From the NCBI GenBank assembly GCA_035627375.1, contig DASPLX010000036.1, positions 149,692 through 213,691 on the forward strand: a stretch of 64,000 nucleotides of DNA, in the 5' to 3' direction. The notes under the pieces are model-generated. The model was not told the DNA's origin and did not search any database. It worked only from the letters and a program-made list of their open reading frames with translations. This document shows, piece by piece, positions 1 to 6,755 of this stretch. The stretch comes from DASPLX01 sp035627375. GTDB lineage: Bacteria > Pseudomonadota > Gammaproteobacteria > Burkholderiales > Burkholderiaceae_D. Both the position numbers and the translations under genes were made by a program. The stretch's first letter is position 1. Each line of letters begins with the position of its first letter.

Positions 1-249
1 AAGGCGGACGGGAGCATGGTGAAGGGCGTCGAAGTGTTCCGTCTCGCCTATGCGGCGGTGGGACTCGGCTGGATCACGCGCCCGACCGGTTGGCCCCTGC
101 TCAAACCCTTGTTCGACCGCGCTTACGTGCATTTGGCGCGCAACCGGCATCGCATCTCGGAAAGATTCGCTTGGCTGCTGTTCGGCATCGCGGCGAAGCG
201 GGCCGAGCGCCGCAGCCGGTCGTGCAAGAACGGCAGTTGCGCGGTTTGA
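1..249 (+). CDS. DCC-family (DUF393) thiol-disulfide oxidoreductase-like protein, C-terminal part
   Basis: The reading frame is open from the first base of the window, so the gene starts upstream and only its last 82 codons are present. The visible end has the DUF393/DCC layout: a GVEVFR segment, a hydrophobic stretch, then an ARNRHRISERF block and a small cysteine-containing tail (SCKNGSC). The family's N-terminal DxxCxxC-like motif lies outside the window and cannot be checked. Proteins of this family are thioredoxin-fold, often membrane-associated, and of unproven substrate. The next gene starts 22 bp downstream on the same strand, and DCC, SDR-DoxX and DUF2269 genes plausibly form one operon. 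Confidence 0.7.
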   Translation, partial: KADGSMVKGVEVFRLAYAAVGLGWITRPTGWPLLKPLFDRAYVHLARNRHRISERFAWLLFGIAAKRAERRSRSCKNGSCAV

Positions 250-271
250 ACGGCATCGAAAGGAATGGACG

Positions 272-1543
272 ATGAACATACTCGTATGCGGCGCCGCCGG
301 ATTCATCGGGCGCCATCTCTGCACGGCGTTGGAGGCGGCAGGGCACCGGGTGGTGCGCGGCGTGCGCATTCCGCGCGAACCGGCCGATATCGGCATCGAT
401 TACGAAGCCGACACCAGCCCGGAGCGCTGGCTGCCGCGCCTGGCGGGCATCGATGCCGTGATCAATGCGGTGGGCATCCTGGGCGAACACGGTAGCGCGA
501 GCTTCGACGCGATCCATCGCGATTCGCCGTGCGCATTGTTCGACGCCTGCGAACGGGCGGGCGTGAAGCGCGTGCTCCAGGTTTCCGCGCTCGCCGGCGA
601 AAGCGGTGCGGACGGCGCCGCGCCGACGCCCTACCTGCGCACCAAGCGGGAGGCGGATGCGCACTTGATGCGGTCCACGCTCGACTGGGTGATTTTCCGC
701 CCGTCGCTGGTGGTCGGCCATGACGGCGACAGCAGCCGGCTGTTCCGCACGCTCGCCAGCCTGCCGGTCGTCGGCTTGCCCGGCCGCGGGGAGCAGAGGC
801 TGCAGCCGGTCCATATCGACGATTTGTGCGAACTCGCGGTGCGCGCCCTGGCGCCCGGCGCGGCGGCGCGCTACGTGGTCGAAGTCGTCGGTCCGGCGCC
901 GATGACGTATCGGGACATGCTCGCCGCCTATCGCGAGGCGATGGCATTGCCGCCCGCCGTGTGGCTGCCGGTGCCGATGAGCTTGATGCGCGCCGGGGCG
1001 GAGCTGGCCGCCAGGCTGCCGCAACGGGTGTTCGCGCCGGACACCCTGCGCATGCTCGAGGCCGGCAACACCGGGGATGCGGCGGCCATGGCCGGCCTGC
1101 TAGGCCGCGCGCCAAAGGGAAGCGCCGCCTGGTTTGTCGGAATCGCTCCCGGCATGCTGCGCGCCGAAGCGGTTTCCGGCTGGACGCTGCCGCTGTTGCG
1201 CGCAACGCTGGCTGTCGTTTGGTTCGTCACCGGCTTGCTGTCTCTCGGCATTTACCCACGGGAAGCGAGCCTAGCCCTGCTCGCTCGCGTGGGATTGGAC
1301 GGCTACGCGGCGACGATGGCGCTCCATGGCGCGGCCTTGCTGGACTGCACCCTCGGCATCGCCACGCTGGCCGCGCCCGGCCGGCTGCTGTGGCGCGCGC
1401 AGATGGCGCTCATCCTGGGTTATACGCTCATCATCTCTCTGTTCCTGCCGGAATACTGGCTGCATCCGTTCGGTCCGGTGTTGAAGAATCTTCCCATTCT
1501 TGCCGCGCTGCTGGCGCTCGATGCATCGGAAGCGCGTCGCTGA
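272..1543 (+). CDS. SDR/NAD(P)-binding epimerase-like protein fused to a C-terminal DoxX-like membrane domain
   Basis: The 423-residue protein opens with a Rossmann dinucleotide-binding glycine motif (GAAGFIG, residues 7-13). It carries an atypical-SDR active-site pair Y121-xxx-K125, followed by the NmrA-like FRPSLVVG segment. From about residue 303 to 415 it becomes hydrophobic, with four predicted membrane helices matching the DoxX-like domain often fused to this SDR type. The start is the ATG at 272, giving an N-terminus that begins directly with the first beta strand (MNILVCG). Longer upstream starts would overlap the preceding gene. Its substrate is unknown; membrane-bound redox chemistry is an inference. 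It lies 9 bp from the DUF2269 gene, so co-transcription is likely. Confidence 0.8.
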   Translation: MNILVCGAAGFIGRHLCTALEAAGHRVVRGVRIPREPADIGIDYEADTSPERWLPRLAGIDAVINAVGILGEHGSASFDAIHRDSPCALFDACERAGVKRVLQVSALAGESGADGAAPTPYLRTKREADAHLMRSTLDWVIFRPSLVVGHDGDSSRLFRTLASLPVVGLPGRGEQRLQPVHIDDLCELAVRALAPGAAARYVVEVVGPAPMTYRDMLAAYREAMALPPAVWLPVPMSLMRAGAELAARLPQRVFAPDTLRMLEAGNTGDAAAMAGLLGRAPKGSAAWFVGIAPGMLRAEAVSGWTLPLLRATLAVVWFVTGLLSLGIYPREASLALLARVGLDGYAATMALHGAALLDCTLGIATLAAPGRLLWRAQMALILGYTLIISLFLPEYWLHPFGPVLKNLPILAALLALDASEARR

Positions 1544-1552
1544 AGGAATCCC

Positions 1553-2026
1553 ATGTCCCTCTATCTCTTGCTCAAAACGGTACATATCCTGTCCTCGGTG
1601 GCCTTGGTCGGCACCGGCTTCGGATCGGCGTTCTACCTGTTCTGCGCCAACCGCAGCAGGAATCTCGCCGCGCAGGCGGTCGTGGCGCGCTTCGTGGTGC
1701 TGGCCGACTGGATATTCACGACGCCGGCGGTCATCCTGCAGCCGGCGACCGGCCTGGCGCTGCTCTCCCTGGCCGGCTGGCCCCTGTCGACGCCTTGGGT
1801 GGCCTGGTCGATCGGGCTGTACCTGTTGGCCGGGGCCTGCTGGCTGCCGGTCGTATGGCTGCAAATCCGCATGAAACGCATGGCCGACGCGGCGCTGCGG
1901 TCCGGAGCGCCGCTGCCGGCCTTGTATTGGCGCTATGCCAGGATGTGGGAGTGGCTCGGTTATCCGGCGTTCGCGGCGATGCTGGTCGTCTACTTCCTGA
2001 TGGTGAACAAGCCGGCGCTGGGATGA
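1553..2026 (+). CDS. DUF2269 family integral membrane protein
   Basis: A 157-residue protein with four hydrophobic helices and the DUF2269 pattern: an N-terminal LLKTVHILSS segment with a histidine in helix 1, a TGFG turn, a short cytoplasmic loop rich in R/K (IRMKRMAD), and a final helix ending MVNKPALG. Histidines in hydrophobic helices suggest possible heme or quinone contact, but that is inference. It follows the SDR-DoxX gene at 9 bp and is probably translated from the same mRNA. The function of the family is not established. Confidence 0.8.
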   Translation: MSLYLLLKTVHILSSVALVGTGFGSAFYLFCANRSRNLAAQAVVARFVVLADWIFTTPAVILQPATGLALLSLAGWPLSTPWVAWSIGLYLLAGACWLPVVWLQIRMKRMADAALRSGAPLPALYWRYARMWEWLGYPAFAAMLVVYFLMVNKPALG

Positions 2027-2030
2027 GTTC

Positions 2031-2072
2031 GGCGTGGAACGTCCGGCGTGGAACGTCCGGCGTGGAACGCCC
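2031..2072. repeat. Three tandem copies of a 14-bp repeat
   Basis: The unit GGCGTGGAACGTCC occurs at 2031-2044 and 2045-2058. A third copy with one change (GGCGTGGAACGCCC) is at 2059-2072. The array fills the gap between the stop of the DUF2269 gene and the stop of rsgA, two convergent genes. It is non-coding and could be a slippage-prone microsatellite or part of a read-through barrier. Confidence 0.9.
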
Positions 2073-2075
2073 GGT

Positions 2076-2966
2076 TCAATACAGTTTCTGCGACGACTCG
2101 TGCACCAGCTGCTGGTAGAGCGCATGGCGCAACGCCGCGATCTCGCCGCTCTCGACGGCCGCCAGGACCGCGCAGCCCGGTTCGGTCAGGTGATGGCAGT
2201 TGTAGAAGCGGCATTTGCCGAGGTGCGGCGCGAATTCGACGAAGGCGCGTTCCAGCATGCCCTCGGTCAGGTGATAGAGGCCGAATTCCTGGAAGCCCGG
2301 CGAATCGATGATGCTGGTGGCGTCGTCGACGGCGTACATGCGGGTGAAGGTCGTCGTGTGCTTGCCGGTATCGAGCGCCGCCGAGATCTCGCGGGTGGCG
2401 ATGTCGGCGTCGGGGACGAGCAGATTGATCAGCGACGACTTGCCCATGCCGGATTGGCCGATCAGGATCGATGAACCGTCTTGCAGCAGCGGCAGCAGCG
2501 CGGCCCGGGTCTGTTCGGGCTGGGCACGGGCCGATACCTCGTGCACCGGATAGCCGATGCGGCTATAGACGGCGACGCGTTCGCGCGCCTTTTCCAGCGA
2601 TTCGGCGACATCGGTCTTGTTGAGAACGATGTGCGCCTCGATGCCGGCCGCCTCGGCGGCGACCAGCGCGCGCGACACGAGATCGTCGGAAAAGCTCGGT
2701 TCGGTGGCGACGACGATGAAGATGTGGCTGACGTTGGCCGCCAGGAGCTTGGACTTGTACTGGTCGGAGCGATAGAGCAGGGTCTTGCGCTCGGCGATCG
2801 ACTCGATCACGCCCTGGTCGGGCGAGGTCTGCCGGATACTGACGATATCGCCGGTCGCCACGTCGCTCTTCTTGCCGCGCGTGACGCATTGCAAACGCGC
2901 GTCGCCGACGCGGACCAGGTAATGGCGGCCGTGCGCCGCGATCACCGTGCCGAGCGCCTCGCTCAT
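2076..2966 (-). CDS. rsgA: Ribosome small-subunit-dependent GTPase A
   Basis: RsgA (YjeQ) is a circularly permuted GTPase that acts late in 30S subunit maturation. The 296-residue product has the expected order: an N-terminal OB-fold (about 1-65), then G4 NKTD (116-119), G1 GQSGMGKSS (170-178) and G3 DSPG (221-224), that is G4 before G1. A C-terminal zinc knuckle follows with C252, C257, H259 and C265. The ATG overlaps the TGA of phhB by 4 bp, indicating translational coupling within an M48 protease-phhB-rsgA operon. Length and motifs are normal for the family. Confidence 0.97.
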   Translation of the reverse strand: MSEALGTVIAAHGRHYLVRVGDARLQCVTRGKKSDVATGDIVSIRQTSPDQGVIESIAERKTLLYRSDQYKSKLLAANVSHIFIVVATEPSFSDDLVSRALVAAEAAGIEAHIVLNKTDVAESLEKARERVAVYSRIGYPVHEVSARAQPEQTRAALLPLLQDGSSILIGQSGMGKSSLINLLVPDADIATREISAALDTGKHTTTFTRMYAVDDATSIIDSPGFQEFGLYHLTEGMLERAFVEFAPHLGKCRFYNCHHLTEPGCAVLAAVESGEIAALRHALYQQLVHESSQKLY

Positions 2967-3313
2967 GCGAACGACTGCTGGAAGATCGCGTCGATCTTGG
3001 CTGCGCAGATGAAATCGTTTTCCGAAATGCCGCCACGGCCGCCGTTGACCGAATGCGTATCGAATTTCACTACGCAGCGGTTATAGGTGACCACGAGTTC
3101 CGGGTGATGATCCTCGGCGTGGATCACGTAGGCGATCGCGTTCACGAAGGCCAGCGTTTCATAGTAATTGCGGAAATCGTAGGTCTTGACGATCTTGCCG
3201 CCTTCGAATTTCCAGCCTTCGGCGGCGGCCAGATAGTCTTTGATTTCCGCGTCGCTCAATCCGGTTTCGAGATGGCGGCACTTCTTTTCCAGCAGGTCGG
3301 CAACATTGATCAT
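2963..3313 (-). CDS. phhB: 4a-hydroxytetrahydrobiopterin dehydratase (pterin-4a-carbinolamine dehydratase)
   Basis: A 116-residue protein with the PCD/DCoH signature EDHHPE around residues 67-72, followed by the VTYNRCVVKFDTHS strand and an N-terminal acidic/basic helix. The enzyme recycles the pterin cofactor of phenylalanine hydroxylase by dehydrating 4a-carbinolamine. No phenylalanine hydroxylase gene is in the window. The ATG at 3313 overlaps the TGA of the protease gene upstream by 4 bp, and its own TGA overlaps the rsgA start, so the three genes form a tightly coupled operon. Some family members moonlight as transcription co-factors; nothing here supports or excludes that. Confidence 0.93.
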   Translation of the reverse strand: MINVADLLEKKCRHLETGLSDAEIKDYLAAAEGWKFEGGKIVKTYDFRNYYETLAFVNAIAYVIHAEDHHPELVVTYNRCVVKFDTHSVNGGRGGISENDFICAAKIDAIFQQSFA

Positions 3314-4572
3314 GATCGGCTCGCAAGCAGTTTGTTGATACGTATCGACGCCGGCGGGTGCGAATCGTAGAACGCCGAATACAGCGGGTCGGGCGTCAGC
3401 GTCGAGGCATTGTCTTCGTACAATTTTACCAAGGCGGCGACGAGATCCCGCGCATTGGTGTGCCGGGCGGCAAAGGCATCGGCTTCGAACTCGTGCTTGC
3501 GCGACAGGAGCGAAGCGATCGGGGACAGCAGGAACGTGAACGGCGGCAAGGCAAGCACGAACAGGATCAGCGCCATCGCGTCGTTGCTGGCCATCAGCCT
3601 CGGATCGACGCCAAGGCCGGCGTAGAACCATGTCTGGGTCTTCAAATAACCGAGCAGGGCGAGGAAGCCGAGCGACATCGCGAACATCATGACGATCCGC
3701 TTGACGATGTGCTTGAGCTTGAAGTGGCCGAGTTCGTGCGCGAGCACCGCTTCCACTTCGTGCGGCGCAAGCCGCGCCAGCAGGGTGTCGAAGAACACGA
3801 TGCGCTTGGCGGCACCGAAGCCGGAGAAATAAGCATTTCCATGGGCGCTGCGCTTGGAGCCGTCCATCACGAACAGCCCGCTGGACTTGAAACCGACCCG
3901 CCGCATCAGGTTCTCGATGCGCTCGCGCAGGTTGTCGTCGGCCAGCGGCGTGAACTTGTTGAACAGCGGCGCGATCACGGTCGGATACAGCACCAGGATC
4001 AAGAGCTGGAATCCGCTCCATACCAGCCAGGCATAGAACCACCAGAGCGAGCCGGATTCCTCCATCAGCGTCAGGATGACCCAGACCAGCGGCAAGCCGA
4101 TCGCCGCGCCGAGCAAACCGCCCTTCAGGAGGTCGGCGACGAACAGGCCGATCGTCATCTTGTTGAAGCCGAATTTCGCTTCCAGCACGAACTGTTTGTA
4201 GTATTCGAACGGCAGATCGATGATGGCCGACACGACAGCGAATGCGACGATCAGGCCGATCTGGTAAGCCATGCCCTGGCCGGCGACGCCGGCGACAACC
4301 TGCGACAATGCTTGCAAGCCGCCGAGCAACGTGAAACCGATCAGCACGGCGGTATTGACAAGCAGCATGAAAAGACCGAACTTGGTCTTGGCGATCGTGT
4401 AATCGGCGGCCTTCTGATGGGCGGCCAGCGGAATTTTCTCGGCGAACTGGGCCGGCACGGCATGGCGATGCGCCTGGATATGGCGGATATGGCGCGAACC
4501 GAGCCAGAAACGGATTGCCAGCGCCAGGAGCACGAAGCCGGCGAACAACATTGAAAACGCGAAAGAAGACAT
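3310..4572 (-). CDS. M48 family membrane zinc metallopeptidase (Ste24/CAAX protease 1 type)
   Basis: The 420-residue protein has several membrane helices in its first 200 residues and a zinc site HELGH at 279-283. A third ligand lies in the EFEAD segment (361-365), where E363 is the likely glutamate ligand and D365 a conserved partner. The KFGFN and YFSGFG motifs are typical of Ste24-like peptidases, which are larger than HtpX. Bacterial members are thought to act in inner-membrane protein quality control; no prenylated substrate is implied. It is the first gene of the protease-phhB-rsgA operon and is divergent from orn with a 44-bp shared upstream region. Confidence 0.92.
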   Translation of the reverse strand: MSSFAFSMLFAGFVLLALAIRFWLGSRHIRHIQAHRHAVPAQFAEKIPLAAHQKAADYTIAKTKFGLFMLLVNTAVLIGFTLLGGLQALSQVVAGVAGQGMAYQIGLIVAFAVVSAIIDLPFEYYKQFVLEAKFGFNKMTIGLFVADLLKGGLLGAAIGLPLVWVILTLMEESGSLWWFYAWLVWSGFQLLILVLYPTVIAPLFNKFTPLADDNLRERIENLMRRVGFKSSGLFVMDGSKRSAHGNAYFSGFGAAKRIVFFDTLLARLAPHEVEAVLAHELGHFKLKHIVKRIVMMFAMSLGFLALLGYLKTQTWFYAGLGVDPRLMASNDAMALILFVLALPPFTFLLSPIASLLSRKHEFEADAFAARHTNARDLVAALVKLYEDNASTLTPDPLYSAFYDSHPPASIRINKLLASRS

Positions 4573-4616
4573 CGTATGTGAGAAAATGGCGGGCTATCTG
4601 GAGAGAAGAAGAGATT

Positions 4617-5222
4617 ATGTCACAAGCCACCGAACACAATGCAGCGCCGGCGGGTTCCGCCGCCTCGGCAACCCCGGCGCGTCCGAACGAATTCAACCTG
4701 ATCTGGGTCGACATGGAAATGACCGGCCTCGATCCCGACAACGACCGCATCATCGAAGTCGCTGTCGTCGTCACTGATTCCGATCTGAATGTCCTGGCGG
4801 AAGGACCGGTGTTCGCGATCCATCAGTCCGACGACGTGCTCGACAAGATGGATGCCTGGAACAAGGGGACGCACGGCAAGTCGGGGTTGATCGACCGCGT
4901 GAAAGCCTCGACGGTCACCGAGGCCGATGCCGAAAAAGCTTTGATCGATTTCCTTAAGAACTTCGTGCCGGCCGGAAAATCGCCCATGTGCGGCAACTCG
5001 ATCTGCCAGGACCGCCGCTTCATGGCGCGCGGCATGCCGAAACTGGAAGCCTTCTTCCATTACCGCAATCTCGACGTATCGACGCTGAAGGAATTATGCA
5101 AGCGCTGGAAGCCGGAAATTTCGACCGGCTTCAAGAAACATCAGAAACACACCGCGCTGGCCGATATCGTCGAATCGATCGAAGAATTGCGTTACTACCG
5201 CGAGCATTTCATCAAGGCATAA
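4617..5222 (+). CDS. orn: Oligoribonuclease
   Basis: Orn is a 3'-5' exoribonuclease that degrades di- and oligoribonucleotides, including the pGpG left by c-di-GMP phosphodiesterases. The 201-residue product carries the DEDDh residues: D32 and E34 in VDMEMTGLD, D132 in ICQDRRF, H178 and D183 in HTALAD. The start at 4617 is preceded by a purine-rich GAGAGAAGAAGAG. It gives an N-terminal tail about 20 residues longer than in enteric Orn, rich in alanine and probably disordered. In-frame upstream starts would run into the divergent protease gene. The c-di-GMP link matters here because an EAL protein is encoded at 43.6-45.3 kb. Confidence 0.96.
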   Translation: MSQATEHNAAPAGSAASATPARPNEFNLIWVDMEMTGLDPDNDRIIEVAVVVTDSDLNVLAEGPVFAIHQSDDVLDKMDAWNKGTHGKSGLIDRVKASTVTEADAEKALIDFLKNFVPAGKSPMCGNSICQDRRFMARGMPKLEAFFHYRNLDVSTLKELCKRWKPEISTGFKKHQKHTALADIVESIEELRYYREHFIKA

Positions 5223-5233
5223 GCCTTTCCGCG

Positions 5234-5277
5234 CGCCGCGGAGCGGCGGCCTGTTTCGACAGGCTCACTCCGCGGCG
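5234..5277. repeat. Nested inverted repeat between convergent orn and UPF0149 genes, REP-like
   Basis: An outer 10-bp stem CGCCGCGGAG (5234-5243) pairs with CTCCGCGGCG (5268-5277). Inside it a 6-bp stem GCCTGT/ACAGGC (5249-5254, 5259-5264) closes a TTCG tetraloop. The core TTCGACAGGCTCA resembles the dispersed intergenic palindromes of many proteobacterial genomes. The outer stem reaches into the last codons of the UPF0149 gene. It probably acts as a bidirectional transcription or mRNA-end structure, but it lacks a U-tract. Confidence 0.6.
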
Positions 5278-5963
5278 GCATCCGCTCCGCAGCATTTCTT
5301 GTATTTCCTGCCGCTGCCGCATGGGCAGGCATCGTTGCGTCCGACTTTCGGCGCCTCGCGCTGGACCGTCGTCACGGCCGACTTGCGTTGCGGCAGCCAA
5401 TATTTGTGGATGTGCGGAATCGCCGCTTCGACTTCGAGCGCCAGCTTGTGCCGCTTGACCGGGTCGTCCACCAGCGCCATTTCGTTTTCCTCGATTTCTT
5501 CCGCGCCGAGAAGGTAGATCTTCTCGGCCAGCTCGGAAAGATTCGAATCCCAGATCGGTGCCCAAGCCTCGGCGCGCAGATTCATGCCTTCCCAGAATCC
5601 CCAGGCCCAGGCTTCGCCGTCGATCAGCATGCGGCCGTCGACTTCCTGTTCGCAGAACAGCGGTTCGTATTCCTTCGGCGCCACTTCGAAAGTGATCGCC
5701 ACTTCGTTCATGAAACGCGCGATCAGGTTGGTGATGCGCTGCGCCTCTTTTTCCGACTTGAACTTCGGCCCTTGCTCCGCGAAGCCGCCCCAGACGAGCG
5801 GCAGCCATTCGGCCATTGGCACGACTTCCGGCCCGATCGCGAGCGCGGTCAGGTAACCGTGCAGCGAATCCATCGTCATGCCGTCGTCGGCGCAGCGGTC
5901 GGAAAGCAGGAATTGGTCGAGTTCGTCGAAATCCTTGTCGGAAAGGAGCTGGTCGAGATGCAT
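5265..5963 (-). CDS. UPF0149 (YecA-like) family protein with C-terminal SEC-C zinc motif
   Basis: A 232-residue soluble protein. Residues 1-190 match the UPF0149/YgfB-YecA layout: an N-terminal helical DEFLLS-type segment, LHGYLTALAIGP at 34-45, and EAWAWGFWEGM around 117-127. Residues 209-226 form the SEC-C zinc motif CPCGSGRKYKKCC, the same metal-binding tail found on SecA, where it helps contact SecB and ribosomes. The function of YecA-type proteins is not settled; a role near translation or secretion is inferred from the tail. The gene stands alone on the minus strand, convergent with orn. Confidence 0.88.
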   Translation of the reverse strand: MHLDQLLSDKDFDELDQFLLSDRCADDGMTMDSLHGYLTALAIGPEVVPMAEWLPLVWGGFAEQGPKFKSEKEAQRITNLIARFMNEVAITFEVAPKEYEPLFCEQEVDGRMLIDGEAWAWGFWEGMNLRAEAWAPIWDSNLSELAEKIYLLGAEEIEENEMALVDDPVKRHKLALEVEAAIPHIHKYWLPQRKSAVTTVQREAPKVGRNDACPCGSGRKYKKCCGADAAAE

Positions 5964-6074
5964 GGCGTTCGGAAGTAGGGAATGACAGGTGCGCTAGTGT
6001 AACGCCTTGCGCCGGCGCCGGATACCGGAACCGCGCATGCGGATCGCCGGACGGCCGGCGAAACCGCTCATGGC

Positions 6075-6710
6075 TTATCCGGCCGGCACGCCGAGCAACT
6101 GATGCTCCGGCCGCTTGCGCAGATCCTCGTAACCGATCACGACATCGACCCATGCCTTGACCGCGACGCCGCCGATCTTTGCCGGCGCGAACAGCATCCG
6201 GCGAAATCCGGCCACGACGATCTCGGCGAATTCCTCGCGCAAGGTATTGCTCACCACGGCGATGCGGTCGACGGCGCCCGCATCATTGAGCCAGAGGCGG
6301 AGGACCAGCTTGCTGCCGGCGTCGTCCGGCGAGTCGGGCAGTTCCGGTTCGAACGGTATCAGGGCGGCCGGCATCTCGTCGAGGGCGCTCGCGGGATGAT
6401 AGTCCGGCGGCGCAGGAAACAGGCTGGCGTCGCGAGGCGCCGGCCGGGCGGGATTCCGCGTCGCGGCGCCGTTCGGCGTTTCGGAGGAGGCGGGCGGATG
6501 CACGGCCGGCCGCGCCAGGGAAGCGTCGGCCGCCAGGAGAGAGACTTGCAAGATGCGCGGCGCCCCCTGTTCCGGCGGCGCGGCGCCCGGGCCGCCGGGA
6601 CGGGCGAAGGTCCACGCCAACAGCAGGGCGTGGAAGGCGAGGGAGAGGGCGAGCGCGAAAACGTTGGCGAGGTTCAAGGTCGCGAAAGGAATGTCCTGCC
6701 GCCGCGGCAT
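6075..6710 (-). CDS. TonB-like energy transducer family protein
   Basis: The 211-residue protein has one membrane helix near the N-terminus (about 17-36). It then has a proline/alanine-rich periplasmic linker (about 38-120) and a C-terminal domain (about 131-195) resembling a TonB C-terminal fold, including LRLWLNDAGAVDRI and the FRRMLFAPAKIGGVAV segment. It lacks a classical PxP-KP repeat, and no exbB or exbD is adjacent, so its energy coupling is unproven. It lies 45 bp downstream of pilY1 on the same strand and may be co-transcribed with the pilus genes. A pilus or periplasmic accessory role is an alternative. Confidence 0.7.
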   Translation of the reverse strand: MPRRQDIPFATLNLANVFALALSLAFHALLLAWTFARPGGPGAAPPEQGAPRILQVSLLAADASLARPAVHPPASSETPNGAATRNPARPAPRDASLFPAPPDYHPASALDEMPAALIPFEPELPDSPDDAGSKLVLRLWLNDAGAVDRIAVVSNTLREEFAEIVVAGFRRMLFAPAKIGGVAVKAWVDVVIGYEDLRKRPEHQLLGVPAG

Positions 6711-6755
6711 GATGCCGGTTCATGGCGAACCGGCATCATGGTCGGCTGGCGCGGA

